NCBI GenBank assembly: GCA_903907925.1
Contig: CAIVQB010000019.1
Span: forward strand, 1 to 37,754
Direction: 5' to 3'
DNA length: 37,754 bases
Source of the DNA: an uncultured Verrucomicrobiota bacterium
Lineage (GTDB): Bacteria; Verrucomicrobiota; Verrucomicrobiia; Limisphaerales; UBA9464
In this document: positions 1 through 8,465 of the stretch, one piece after another
Numbering within the stretch: position 1 is the stretch's first letter
Layout of the letters: every line of letters starts with the position of its first letter
The notes under the pieces: model-generated
Told to the model about the DNA's origin: nothing
Seen by the model: the letters and a program-made list of their open reading frames with translations, nothing else
The model's database searches: none
Translations under genes and position numbers: made by a program

Positions 1-1793
1 CCGTCAAACGAGAATGAGTTGCCCACCAACCCAGGGGCGTAGGCAGCGTGACCCGCCAGAATGCCGGCATTGTTTCCCGCGGAATCCAATGCACTCCCCT
101 CACCTCTCCACCACGCCACGATTCCCGCCGGAGGTGGGAGTGGTGGACCGACGACACGGGTCGCGACAGGCGCGAGCGACGCAGAGTATCGTATCCCATC
201 AACAAAGAAAACGGCGGACGCTAGATTCGTGAGAAACGACCCGGTCGAAGCACTCGGATTCAGTTGTATGTCGATCTGGACTGAGTTGCCGGGATTCAGC
301 ACCGGTATGGAACTGCTTACAAATCCACCCAGTGATGAAACTGACCCGAGCGTCGCCGATACGGCGGTGATCGGGGTGTTCGGTGTTATGAAATCGTTGA
401 TTTGCAGGTCGGTTATTGCAGTGGAACCGTTGTTGGTAAGGCTGAGTTGATATCGAAATGGCATTCCGGCCTGGGTCGCGTCCGGCACGTTTGCGAAACC
501 CAATGCCGCGGAGGCACCACATTTCCCAGAAGTGCCCTCGCTATAGATCGAGTTGATTTCCGTCGGCGAAAGCTCGCGGTTGTAGACGGCCAGCTCGTCG
601 ATGGCCCCCAGAAATCCGTACCCTACCCCTCCAAACGGTGTCCCGAGCCCACCGATCGCAAACGGCCCGCTCATGTCGTAGTTGACGGCGCACGGAAGAG
701 TGTCAGTTAACGTACCATCCAGATAAAAACGGAGAGTCGTCCCGCCGCGAGTCATTGCGACGTGATGCCACGCTTTGTCGGTTAATGCCGTTGTGCTGTA
801 GATTGAATCGATCCCAACGTGGCTCAGATAAAGGCGGCCCGGATGGGTGAGTCCAAAACTGAAGCCGTTTGCGCTTCCAGCAAAGAATTGCCCGGCTTCG
901 AAGTCGGTTCCCGCTCGGGTCGAATCGCTTCGTTTGATCCACAGTTCCACGCTGAAATCCTGCGAGGACAAGGCGAAACCTTGGTTGAGCGTCAGCGCCG
1001 ACAGACCGCCTGGGAATGAAAGACCCGATCCGATGTATCCGGCCCCGGTTGTTGCCCCGCCACGAAAGGTTCCGCCGATGGCTCCGATCGAATCATTTGG
1101 ACCGTCGCCGCGCCACCATCCCACGCTTCCCGAAGGCATCGGCGCACAACTCCCGGGCGCCTCCATCGTCAGGCGAACGTTGTCAAAATACACCTGTCCG
1201 GGCTGCTGCCCGAGGCTTCCGAGCTTGATCTGAATCGGTGTGCCGACCAAGGGCGAGTTTGGAAGAATCAGAACCGAAACGGTTGCAGTGATGAACGAGC
1301 CTGACGAAACGGGAATGGAACCCGGATCCAACGTGACCGTCTGGGTTCCGCTGTAGAGTCCAATCGAATACCCTGGAAATGGGACGCCCTTCGGTGAACC
1401 GACATCAACGTGAAGTCGGTACAACGTGTTCGCCTGAAATTGATTGGTAAGCGATTGACTGATGGTTCGAGAACCATTGACCCAGGCGCAATTCGAGCCG
1501 TCTGAGGCTCCTCCGGGAATCAGGAATGGTGGGGGATTTACGGTTCCGCTCTGGGTTGATCCGACCCATCCCGGAATCGCATCAACGGTCGTGAAGGTGC
1601 TGGAATCGGGCGGAGTATCTGGAAATGCCGACGCGTGACCCGACTTGAGTTTTCCCGACGCATCAAAATGAAGAGGGTCGGTTCCTGAAAGGTCCTCGAA
1701 ACTAGGGTTGACCAACGCGATGGGTACCCCGGTCGCGAACAGAACCTGGAATGGAAGTAGAAAAACGGCCAGAACACGGGCGAAGCGTTTCAT
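1..1793 (-). CDS. Secreted LamG-domain protein, partial (runs off left edge)
   Basis: The minus frame from ATG 1793 is open for 597 codons to the window edge, with no stop, so the C-terminus is missing. A purine-rich AAGGA (1800-1804) precedes the ATG. Residues 1-20 (MKRFARVLAVFLLPF...) form a signal peptide. Residues about 25-210 open with 'NPSFE' and look like a secreted beta-sandwich, galactose-binding-like module. Residues about 225-420 are a LamG/concanavalin-like domain (opens VGWWRGDG, contains AWHHVAMTRG and ends near the typical IDELAVYNREL). About 430-545 is a DUF11-like 'LTNNGS' repeat domain, and a second LamG domain opens near 560 (IVAWWRGEG). Such multi-domain exoproteins are typical of Verrucomicrobiota; binding of carbohydrate or another surface ligand is inferred. 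It is divergent from rfbF. The frame is easily missed because it has no stop in the window. Confidence 0.85.
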   Translation of the reverse strand, partial: MKRFARVLAVFLLPFQVLFATGVPIALVNPSFEDLSGTDPLHFDASGKLKSGHASAFPDTPPDSSTFTTVDAIPGWVGSTQSGTVNPPPFLIPGGASDGSNCAWVNGSRTISQSLTNQFQANTLYRLHVDVGSPKGVPFPGYSIGLYSGTQTVTLDPGSIPVSSGSFITATVSVLILPNSPLVGTPIQIKLGSLGQQPGQVYFDNVRLTMEAPGSCAPMPSGSVGWWRGDGPNDSIGAIGGTFRGGATTGAGYIGSGLSFPGGLSALTLNQGFALSSQDFSVELWIKRSDSTRAGTDFEAGQFFAGSANGFSFGLTHPGRLYLSHVGIDSIYSTTALTDKAWHHVAMTRGGTTLRFYLDGTLTDTLPCAVNYDMSGPFAIGGLGTPFGGVGYGFLGAIDELAVYNRELSPTEINSIYSEGTSGKCGASAALGFANVPDATQAGMPFRYQLSLTNNGSTAITDLQINDFITPNTPITAVSATLGSVSSLGGFVSSSIPVLNPGNSVQIDIQLNPSASTGSFLTNLASAVFFVDGIRYSASLAPVATRVVGPPLPPPAGIVAWWRGEGSALDSAGNNAGILAGHAAYAPGLVGNSFSFD

Positions 1794-1820
1794 GAGAATT
1801 CCTTGAAATGGAGATAGTTA

Positions 1821-1837
1821 CCCTCCAGCCCGGAGGG
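1821..1837. other. Small hairpin in the divergent intergenic region
   Basis: CCCTCC (1821-1826) and GGAGGG (1832-1837) pair around a 5-nt loop, between the divergently read LamG gene and rfbF. The role is unknown; it could lie in a 5' leader on either strand. No convincing sigma-70 or sigma-54 promoter could be fixed in 1794-1965. Confidence 0.3.
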
Positions 1838-1965
1838 TTTGCCGTGAACCCTGCGATGTCGAGTGAATTTAGCGGACACCCACTCTCGCGGAGTTTGACC
1901 TGTTTTGTCTGGAATCGACCCGCTCGGCGTTTAGCGTTGGCGCTGCTGCCTTTTTCAAGAAATCA

Positions 1966-2742
1966 ATGAAAGTGGTCATTCTATGCGGGGGACTGGGAAC
2001 CCGCCTTCGTGAGGAAACCGAGTACCGGCCCAAGCCCATGGTCCCGGTCGGAGGACGTCCCATCCTCTGGCACATCATGAAGCTCTATGCCTCGCAGGGG
2101 CATCGGGATTTCGTCCTATGTCTGGGTTACAAGGGCGAAGTCATCCGCGACTACTTCCGTAACTACCTTTGGAACACCAGCGACGTGACCCTGAAATTGG
2201 GGCGAAATCCCCAGATCAAGTATCACTCGAACCACGACGAGGAGGATTGGACGGTCACGCTCCTCGAAACCGGCCTCGAAACGCAGACCGGCGGACGACT
2301 TCGCCGAGCACTGGCCTTTATCGACGAACCCACCTTCCTGTTCACCTACGGCGATGGGTTGACCGACAGCGATCTCAATGGGTCGATCCGGTACCATCAG
2401 TCGCACGGCGCAGTGGCCACCATCACCGCAGTGAAGCCCTCTGGACGCTTTGGGGAATTGGCGATGGACGGGCAAACCATCACCGCCTTTCGTGAAAAGC
2501 CGGAACGCGAAAGCGGCTATATCAGCGGCGGGTTCATGGTCCTTGACCGCCGGATCGAAAGCTACCTCGACCCATCGGACGAGTGCGTGTTTGAGAAGGG
2601 TCCAATGGAACGCCTTGCGACCGCTGGCCAGTTGAAGGCGTGGTGTCATGACGGATTCTGGCAGTGCATGGACACCTACCGGGAACAGCAGTTGCTTGAC
2701 CGGGAATGGCAATCCGGCCGTGCGCCGTGGAGGAAATGGTGA
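1966..2742 (+). CDS. rfbF: Glucose-1-phosphate cytidylyltransferase
   Basis: This 258-residue enzyme makes CDP-glucose from CTP and glucose-1-phosphate, the first step to CDP-6-deoxyhexoses. The nucleotidyltransferase signature CGGLGTRLR lies at residues 7-15, followed by the RPKPM motif (K23). Later come the metal-binding stretch FTYGDGLTDSDL, the sugar-site stretch SGGFMVLDR and the family-typical C-terminal region with GFWQCMDTYREQ. The length equals the usual RfbF length. It is the first gene of the plus-strand polysaccharide locus and overlaps the next gene by a few bases. The Shine-Dalgarno signal is weak (AAGAA). The pairing with a CDP-glucose dehydratase makes the nucleotide specificity (CTP rather than dTTP) nearly certain. 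Confidence 0.95.
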   Translation: MKVVILCGGLGTRLREETEYRPKPMVPVGGRPILWHIMKLYASQGHRDFVLCLGYKGEVIRDYFRNYLWNTSDVTLKLGRNPQIKYHSNHDEEDWTVTLLETGLETQTGGRLRRALAFIDEPTFLFTYGDGLTDSDLNGSIRYHQSHGAVATITAVKPSGRFGELAMDGQTITAFREKPERESGYISGGFMVLDRRIESYLDPSDECVFEKGPMERLATAGQLKAWCHDGFWQCMDTYREQQLLDREWQSGRAPWRKW

Positions 2743-3866
2743 GCAACGGCGCGGCCTTCGGTGGGGAGTTTTCCGGTGCGCGAGTCCTGGTGACCGGGCA
2801 TACCGGGTTCAAGGGAGCGTGGCTCACGGAATGGTTGCTTCAGCTCGGAGCCGAGGTCGGAGGGTTTTCCCTCGGCGTTCCCACGGTCCCGGCCTTGTCC
2901 GATGCGTTGCAACTTTCGACCCGGGTTCGGGATTGGCATGCGGACATCTGCGACGGCCCGGTGATTCGCGCGGCCGTGGCGGAGTTCCGCCCGCAGTTCG
3001 TCTTTCACCTCGCCGCCCAGCCCTTGGTCCGGGCGTCGTACGCCGAACCGGTTTCGACGTTTCAAACGAATGTCATCGGAACCGTCCAGGTGCTGGATGC
3101 CGTCCGTTCTCTCCCTGACCGCTGCACCGTCATCTGCGTCACCACGGACAAATGCTACGAAAACCGGGAATGGCTCTACGGCTATCGCGAGGAGGATCCA
3201 CTCGGTGGACATGATCCGTACAGCGCGAGCAAGGCGGCGGCGGAAATTGCCATCGCTTCCTACCGGCGTTCCTTTTTTTCGGAAGGCCTCCATCGGCTGG
3301 CCAGCGCCCGGGCGGGCAATGTGATTGGCGGCGGCGATTGGGCGGTCGATCGGATTGTTCCCGACGCGGTCCGGGCTCTCGCCGCAGGTCGGGTCGTGGA
3401 GGTTCGGAATCGTGCCGCTGTTCGTCCCTGGCAACATGTTCTCGAACCCCTCGGCGGTTACCTGTGGCTCGCCGCGCTTCTTCAACGGGGCGACCCTGAT
3501 GTCGCGCGGGCGCTTTCAGGTGCCTTCAATTTTGGGCCGGCCGTTGATTCGCAACGAACCGTTGCTGCGCTCGTCGACGAAATCCTGCTGCACTGGCCCG
3601 GAACGTGGCGGGACCTCTCCGAGAACAAGGCGCCCCACGAGGCCGGACGCCTCCAACTGGCCATCGACAAGGCCCACGCTCTCCTCGGATGGCGCCCCGT
3701 CTGGGGATTTGCGGAAACAGTGGCCATGACCGTGAATTGGTATCGCGCGGCGGCGGCTCGGGACGGTGCCGCCGGAATTCCGGCGCTCACCCGGTCGCAG
3801 ATCCAACAGTACACCTCCGATGCCTCTCAATCCGGACTGCCCTGGGCAACCGGAACCTCACGATGA
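2736..3866 (+). CDS. rfbG: CDP-glucose 4,6-dehydratase
   Basis: This extended short-chain dehydrogenase/reductase converts CDP-glucose to CDP-4-keto-6-deoxyglucose. The Rossmann motif GHTGFKG is at residues 21-27 from the chosen start. The diagnostic 'TTDKCYENREW' and the catalytic YSASK (Tyr-x3-Lys) follow, and further on GGGDWAVDRIVPD and RPWQHVLEPLGGYL, all typical of RfbG/DdhB. The frame is open to an ATG at 2706. ATG 2736 is preferred because it overlaps the rfbF stop, follows a GGAGG at 2729-2733 (close to the ATG; GTG 2739 would be better spaced), and gives a normal N-terminus. Its stop overlaps the next start (ATGA). No DdhC-type 3-deoxygenating dehydratase is seen, so a 3,6-dideoxyhexose is not the likely product. 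Confidence 0.93.
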   Translation: MVSNGAAFGGEFSGARVLVTGHTGFKGAWLTEWLLQLGAEVGGFSLGVPTVPALSDALQLSTRVRDWHADICDGPVIRAAVAEFRPQFVFHLAAQPLVRASYAEPVSTFQTNVIGTVQVLDAVRSLPDRCTVICVTTDKCYENREWLYGYREEDPLGGHDPYSASKAAAEIAIASYRRSFFSEGLHRLASARAGNVIGGGDWAVDRIVPDAVRALAAGRVVEVRNRAAVRPWQHVLEPLGGYLWLAALLQRGDPDVARALSGAFNFGPAVDSQRTVAALVDEILLHWPGTWRDLSENKAPHEAGRLQLAIDKAHALLGWRPVWGFAETVAMTVNWYRAAAARDGAAGIPALTRSQIQQYTSDASQSGLPWATGTSR

Positions 3867-5089
3867 CCTCTTTTTGCTGCCGATCCTGCGGGGCGTCCGG
3901 CGGTCGACTCATTCTCGACCTCGGCGATCAACCGCTTGCCAACCGTCTCCTCACCGCGACCGAGCTGGCCGATCCCGAACCGCGTTTCCCACTGCGCCTC
4001 GCCGTTTGCGAATCGTGCTGGATGTTGCAGATCACCGATCTTGTTCCGCCGGCCGATCTGTTCAGCGATTATCTCTACTTTTCCTCGGTCAGCGATGCGT
4101 TGTTGCGGCATTCCGCCGAGGCGGTCGAATGTCATCGCACGGCCTTCCAGCTCGGACCCAAAAGCCGGGTCATTGAAATCGCCAGCAACGATGGCTATCT
4201 GTTGCGAAACTTCGTCGCCGCGGGGATTCCCTGTTTGGGCATCGAGCCCGCCGCCAACATCGCCAAGGTCGCCGTCGAACGCGGGGTGCCGACGCTGTGC
4301 CGGTTCTTCGGACAGGAACTCGCCGTTGAACTGGCCACGGCCGGGCAGCAGGCTGACCTCATCCTAGCCAACAACGTCTTCGCCCACGTGCCCGACATCA
4401 ACGGCTTTGTCGGCGGTTTGGCGACCCTGCTCAAACCGGGTGGCCGTGCGGTGTTGGAGTTCCCATACGCCTGCGAGCTGATCGAACATGTCGAGTTCGA
4501 CACCATTTATCATGAGCATGTGTTCTACTTCACTCTCACCGCCGTCCTGCCGTTGATGGCCCGTCATGGGCTGGAGGTGTTTGAGGTGCAACGACTGGCC
4601 ATTCACGGCGGATCGCTGCGTTTGTCGGTCGCCCGTCCCGGGTCGCATCCGATCCATCCATCCGTGGCGGCGCTGACCGCGGAAGAAGCGGGGAAGGGTG
4701 TCGACTCACTGCGATACTACGATGACTTCAGTCGCCGGGTCCGCGGTATCCGGGATGATCTCGTATCGCTGTTGCGCCGTCTCAAGGCGGCCGGGCATTC
4801 GGTGGCGGCGTACGGTGCCTCGGCCAAGGGCAGTACCCTGCTCAATTATTATGGATTGGACGAGACGCTGATCGATTTCGTCGCCGACCGCAGCACCGCC
4901 AAGCAGGGGCGGTTTACGCCGGGCACCCATCTTCCGATCGTTGTACCCGAGGCTTTGCTGGAACGCCGCCCGGATTATGCCGTCCTGTTGACCTGGAATT
5001 TCGCCGAGGAGATTCTCCGTCAGCAACAGGCCTATGTCGCGGCGGGTGGCCGGTTCATTGTTCCGGTTCCCGAAGTGCGAATCGTTTGA
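3863..5089 (+). CDS. Sugar C-methyltransferase, zinc-binding (TylC3/NovU type)
   Basis: The frame is open further upstream, but ATG 3863 overlaps the rfbG stop and begins exactly at the family N-terminus, giving 408 residues. The N-terminal zinc module uses C6-x2-C9 and C49-x2-C52 (Methyltransf_13 type). A SAM-binding Rossmann fold follows (VIEIASNDGYLLRNF, later LILANNVFAHV). The C-terminal domain (Methyltransf_14 type) carries AYGASAKGSTLLNYYGL. This three-part architecture is that of enzymes that methylate C3 of NDP-4-keto-6-deoxysugars. Directly behind rfbF and rfbG, its likely substrate is CDP-4-keto-6-deoxyglucose, giving a branched-chain sugar. The family is certain; the exact carbon and substrate are inferred. 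Confidence 0.9.
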   Translation: MTSFCCRSCGASGGRLILDLGDQPLANRLLTATELADPEPRFPLRLAVCESCWMLQITDLVPPADLFSDYLYFSSVSDALLRHSAEAVECHRTAFQLGPKSRVIEIASNDGYLLRNFVAAGIPCLGIEPAANIAKVAVERGVPTLCRFFGQELAVELATAGQQADLILANNVFAHVPDINGFVGGLATLLKPGGRAVLEFPYACELIEHVEFDTIYHEHVFYFTLTAVLPLMARHGLEVFEVQRLAIHGGSLRLSVARPGSHPIHPSVAALTAEEAGKGVDSLRYYDDFSRRVRGIRDDLVSLLRRLKAAGHSVAAYGASAKGSTLLNYYGLDETLIDFVADRSTAKQGRFTPGTHLPIVVPEALLERRPDYAVLLTWNFAEEILRQQQAYVAAGGRFIVPVPEVRIV

Positions 5090-5095
5090 GGGGCG

Positions 5096-5632
5096 ATGAG
5101 ATTCATCCCCACAACGCTCGATGGGGTGTGGCGGTTGGAACCGGAACGCCGCGAGGATGAGCGTGGTTATTTTGCGCGAACCTGGTGCGAAACCGAATTC
5201 GCCGCGCACGGATTGAACCTGCGGTGGCCGCAGGGAAACGTCACAGGAACCCTGAAACGCGGCACGATCCGGGGACTCCACTGGCAGGCCGATCCGAAGC
5301 CCGAGGTGAAACTGGTTCGCTGCTCGCTCGGGAAGGTGTGGGACGTGGTCGTCGATGTCCGGCCCGCTTCTCCCGGCTTCGGCCGTTGGGAAGCCTTTGA
5401 ACTCTCCGCCGAAAACGGGACGCAGCTCTATGTTCCGGCCGGGTTTGCCCACGGATTTCAATGTCTCGTCGACGGTTCCGAAATGACCTACCTGATGGGC
5501 GAGACCTACGATCCCGCGCTGGCCCGTGGCCTTCGGTGGAATGATCCACAGGTGGGAATAGAATGGCCGCTGCCGGAACCGTTCCTCTCCGAACGGGATC
5601 GCAGCCTTCCGTTGTTGGCGGCGTTCCGCTGA
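5096..5632 (+). CDS. rfbC: dTDP-4-dehydrorhamnose 3,5-epimerase family protein (RfbC-like)
   Basis: This 178-residue cupin-fold epimerase has RGYFARTW near residues 24-31, the GTIRGLHWQ segment with the catalytic histidine, VWDVVVDVRPASPGFGRW and YVPAGFAHGFQCL, then the C-terminal RGLRWNDP. The length matches RfbC. Because it sits in a CDP-sugar operon directly behind a C-methyltransferase, it probably epimerises C5 (and perhaps C3) of the methylated CDP-4-keto sugar rather than the dTDP substrate; this is inference. AGGGG stands a few bases before the ATG, and it is separated from its neighbours by 6 and 7 bases. Confidence 0.9.
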   Translation: MRFIPTTLDGVWRLEPERREDERGYFARTWCETEFAAHGLNLRWPQGNVTGTLKRGTIRGLHWQADPKPEVKLVRCSLGKVWDVVVDVRPASPGFGRWEAFELSAENGTQLYVPAGFAHGFQCLVDGSEMTYLMGETYDPALARGLRWNDPQVGIEWPLPEPFLSERDRSLPLLAAFR

Positions 5633-5639
5633 ATTCACC

Positions 5640-6524
5640 ATGCGGATCCTCGTCACCGGCGGCACTGGATTCGTGGGTTCGGCGTTTGTCCGGACGGCGC
5701 TGGCGGCCGGTCATTCGGTCGCGGTGATTTCGCGTACCGCGCGGGTGGTACCGGCGACCGGCGAAGATTGGGTCCATCTCAACGGCAGCCTTGCCGAACC
5801 ACCCTGGAGCGGGATCTCCAGGTTCAATCCGGACGCCTGTGTGCATGCCGCCTGGATCGCAACGCCGGGTGTGTACCTGGAATCCGCTGAGAACCGTTCG
5901 TGGGTCGATTGGAGTCAGTCCTTCTTGAATCGGCTGGTCGCGGAAGGGGTTCGACAGGTGGTCGCCTTGGGCACCTGCATCGAGTACCGGATCAACGGCG
6001 TGCCGCTGGTGGAGGATCATTCCGAAATCGTCCCGGCATCCCTGTACGGTCAATCCAAGGATGTGCTGCACCGCGCGCTCCGGCAGAACCTGGAGCGGCA
6101 CGGTGTCGCCCTGGCTTGGGCTCGACTGTTCTATCCGTACGGTCCCGGGGAACATCCGGATCGTCTGGTGAGTTCCCTCATCCGCCGGTTCCGCGCGGGT
6201 GAACGCGTGACCCTCAAGACACCGCGCAGCATCAAGGACTACATCCACGTCGATGACGTCGCCGCTGCGCTGTTGCGGACACTCGAAACTCGTTTCAACG
6301 GTGCCATCAATGTGGGAACCGGGATTGGTGTCGCGATTGGAGATCTTGCGCGACAGGTGGCGGAATCCGTGGGGAGAACGGAGCTGCTCGACGTTCCGGA
6401 AATCGGAGTGGCCGACCCGCTGGATTTTGTGGTGGCGGACGTTGCGCGGCTGAAGTCGTTGGGATGGACACAGCAGGTGAGGCTTGAACGCGGGCTCCAA
6501 CGGATGATACAGGCAGAGCTTTAA
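5640..6524 (+). CDS. NAD-dependent epimerase/dehydratase (SDR), probable 4-ketoreductase
   Basis: This 294-residue SDR has the nucleotide-binding motif TGGTGFVGS at the extreme N-terminus and a catalytic Tyr-x3-Lys in YGQSKDVLHRAL. The stretch LAWARLFYPYGPGEHPDRLV and the following DYIHVDDVA are typical of NDP-sugar reductases and epimerases. In this operon it is the natural candidate to reduce the 4-keto group of the methylated, epimerised CDP-sugar and so complete the pathway. The stop TAA shares its last base with the next start (TAATG), so the two genes are translationally coupled. Reductase rather than epimerase activity is inferred from pathway logic. Confidence 0.88.
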   Translation: MRILVTGGTGFVGSAFVRTALAAGHSVAVISRTARVVPATGEDWVHLNGSLAEPPWSGISRFNPDACVHAAWIATPGVYLESAENRSWVDWSQSFLNRLVAEGVRQVVALGTCIEYRINGVPLVEDHSEIVPASLYGQSKDVLHRALRQNLERHGVALAWARLFYPYGPGEHPDRLVSSLIRRFRAGERVTLKTPRSIKDYIHVDDVAAALLRTLETRFNGAINVGTGIGVAIGDLARQVAESVGRTELLDVPEIGVADPLDFVVADVARLKSLGWTQQVRLERGLQRMIQAEL

Positions 6525-7681
6525 TGAAGGCGCGTTCCGATTGTCCGGGCTGTGGCGGGAGTCTCCTGTCGCCGATCCTGAAGCTGCCCCGTCAACCGGC
6601 GGTGATGAATTACCGTTTTCCTGACGCGGCCTCGGCGCGTCGGGTCCCGCGGCGCGATGTCACTCTCGTTCAATGCCAGGAGTGTGGACTGGTGTTCAAC
6701 GCCAGCTTCGATGGATCCGCAGTCCCGTACGATGGTGCCTACGAGAATCGGCAGTGTTTCTCGCCGGCCTTCAACAGTCACCTCGAAGCGTTGGCGGGCG
6801 GAATCACCCGCCGCAATCGACTCGAAGGCGGACGGATTCTGGAGGTCGGCTGTGGCAAGGGCGATTTCCTGAGGTTGCTGTGCCGGGCGGCGGGGGCCAC
6901 CGGCGATGGCTACGACACCACCTTCGAGTCCACCGGACGTCCGGAAGCCGTCGGGTTGCGGTTTTTCCGCCACTACGTCGGCCCGTCCGACCTCACCCAT
7001 CCCTACGATGCAGTGATCTGCCGCCACGTCGTCGAGCATGTGCCGGAAATTGGTGCCTTTCTCAAGGCACTTCACGCCATCGCCACGGCCGCCGGCGATC
7101 CGGTGGTGGTGCTGGAAACCCCGCGGTTTGAGTGGATCGTCGAACATTCCTGTCTTTGGGATGTGTTCCACGAGCATTGCAATTACTTCACCGAGGCGGC
7201 CCTCGCTCAACTTTGCCGGATGGCCGGTTTTCGCGTCGTGCGTCAACGGCCGGTCTTTGGCGGGCAATACCAGGTGTTGGAACTGAAACGGTCGAAGGTG
7301 GCTGCGAAGGCGCGGGTCGAACACCGATTATCGCCGCCTAAATTTGGTGCCTTCGGACGGCGGGCTCAACAGACCTTGGACCGCCTTGCGGCCCGGATTT
7401 CCAAGGCGGCGGCAGGACGCGGTTGGGCCGTTTGGGGCGCGGGCGCCAAGGGTGTCGCCCTGGTGAATCAACTGCCACGGTGCCGTCCGCGGCGTGTCAT
7501 TGACTCCAATCCGGCCAAGCAGGGGGGTGTCATTCCAGCCACGTCGGTCCGGATTGTCGGTCCGGACGATCCGATGATCCCGCGTCTCGGACTCATCGTC
7601 ATTGCCAACCCGAACTACGCCGCAGAGATTCGCTCCGACCTGTCGCGTCTCGGATTCACCGGACGCATCCTGACGCTTTGA
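6524..7681 (+). CDS. Class I SAM-dependent methyltransferase with zinc ribbon (second of this type)
   Basis: This 385-residue protein opens with C7-x2-C10 and C51-x2-C54, a zinc ribbon. The SAM motif ILEVGCGKGDFLRLL and the post-motif ICRHVVEHVPE follow. The C-terminal domain with VWGAGAKGVALVNQL resembles the C-methyltransferase C-terminal fold. The architecture matches the methyltransferase at 3863-5089, but the two are clearly divergent, so this is not a recent duplication. It may act on a second sugar position or on a different intermediate. It overlaps the upstream reductase by one base and is followed after 7 bases by the CmcI-like gene. The substrate is unknown. Confidence 0.87.
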   Translation: MKARSDCPGCGGSLLSPILKLPRQPAVMNYRFPDAASARRVPRRDVTLVQCQECGLVFNASFDGSAVPYDGAYENRQCFSPAFNSHLEALAGGITRRNRLEGGRILEVGCGKGDFLRLLCRAAGATGDGYDTTFESTGRPEAVGLRFFRHYVGPSDLTHPYDAVICRHVVEHVPEIGAFLKALHAIATAAGDPVVVLETPRFEWIVEHSCLWDVFHEHCNYFTEAALAQLCRMAGFRVVRQRPVFGGQYQVLELKRSKVAAKARVEHRLSPPKFGAFGRRAQQTLDRLAARISKAAAGRGWAVWGAGAKGVALVNQLPRCRPRRVIDSNPAKQGGVIPATSVRIVGPDDPMIPRLGLIVIANPNYAAEIRSDLSRLGFTGRILTL

Positions 7682-7688
7682 TCAATCC

Positions 7689-8456
7689 ATGAAACTGACC
7701 ATCGACACCGATCGGAAGATTGTTGTGCGGGAATCCGGCGGCAGCTCGGAGACCGTGCCGCTGTATTCGGACCGGGCCTTCGATCTGATCGCGGAACAAT
7801 GGGTCAACGTCGGATGGAATCAGAAGTATTCCTACACGTTTTCCTGGATGGGCCGGCCGATCATCCAGCTTCCCGAGGACATGATCCGCACCCAGGAGGT
7901 GATCCACAGGGTCCGACCGGATGTCATCGTGGAGACCGGGGTCGCCCACGGTGGATCTTTGATTTACTACGCCTCGCTCTGCCGGGTGTTGGGGAAGGGG
8001 CGGGTCATCGGCATCGATATTGAAATCCGGCCCCACAATCGGCAGGCGATTGAATCTCACGAACTCGGTGGTGCGATCACCCTGGTCGAAGGCGGATCCA
8101 CCGATCCGGACATTGTGGCGAAGGTTCACGGCATGATCCGACCTGGCGAGACCGTTTTGGTTCTGCTGGATTCCAATCACACCCGCCAGCATGTCCTCGA
8201 CGAGCTCGAGGCGTATCACGACCTGGTCACACCGGGGTCCTACATTGTGGCGACCGACGGTGTGATGAAGGATTTGCAGGATACGCCCCGCGGGCGGCCG
8301 GAATGGGTCTGGGACAATCCGACGGCAGCCGCCGAGGAATTCGCCGCCCGGCATCCGGAATTCGTCGTCGAGCAACCGGCATGGCCGTTCAATGAAAGCG
8401 GCCTCAACCGCAACCTCACCCACTGGCCCGGTGCCTGGCTGCGGCGCCTGATTTGA
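7689..8456 (+). CDS. Cephalosporin hydroxylase (CmcI) family protein, likely O-methyltransferase
   Basis: This 255-residue protein has the CmcI/rhamnosyl-O-methyltransferase features: FSWMGRPIIQLPEDMI near residue 51, the SAM-binding VIVETGVAHGGS (79-90), GKGRVIGIDIEIRPHN, and VLVLLDSNHTRQHVLDEL with the aspartate and histidine that may bind a divalent metal. Despite the family name, most members in polysaccharide loci are SAM-dependent methyltransferases acting on sugars. It lies between a methyltransferase and a glycosyltransferase in one run of plus-strand genes, so sugar O-methylation is a reasonable inference, not shown. Confidence 0.88.
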   Translation: MKLTIDTDRKIVVRESGGSSETVPLYSDRAFDLIAEQWVNVGWNQKYSYTFSWMGRPIIQLPEDMIRTQEVIHRVRPDVIVETGVAHGGSLIYYASLCRVLGKGRVIGIDIEIRPHNRQAIESHELGGAITLVEGGSTDPDIVAKVHGMIRPGETVLVLLDSNHTRQHVLDELEAYHDLVTPGSYIVATDGVMKDLQDTPRGRPEWVWDNPTAAAEEFAARHPEFVVEQPAWPFNESGLNRNLTHWPGAWLRRLI

Positions 8457-8465
8457 GCCTTCGCC

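Noticed and set aside
2116-2712. Long antisense frames in the sugar locus (also at 5241-6500 and 7656-8723)
   Set aside because: They are shadows of high-GC genes on the plus strand, with no recognisable domains.
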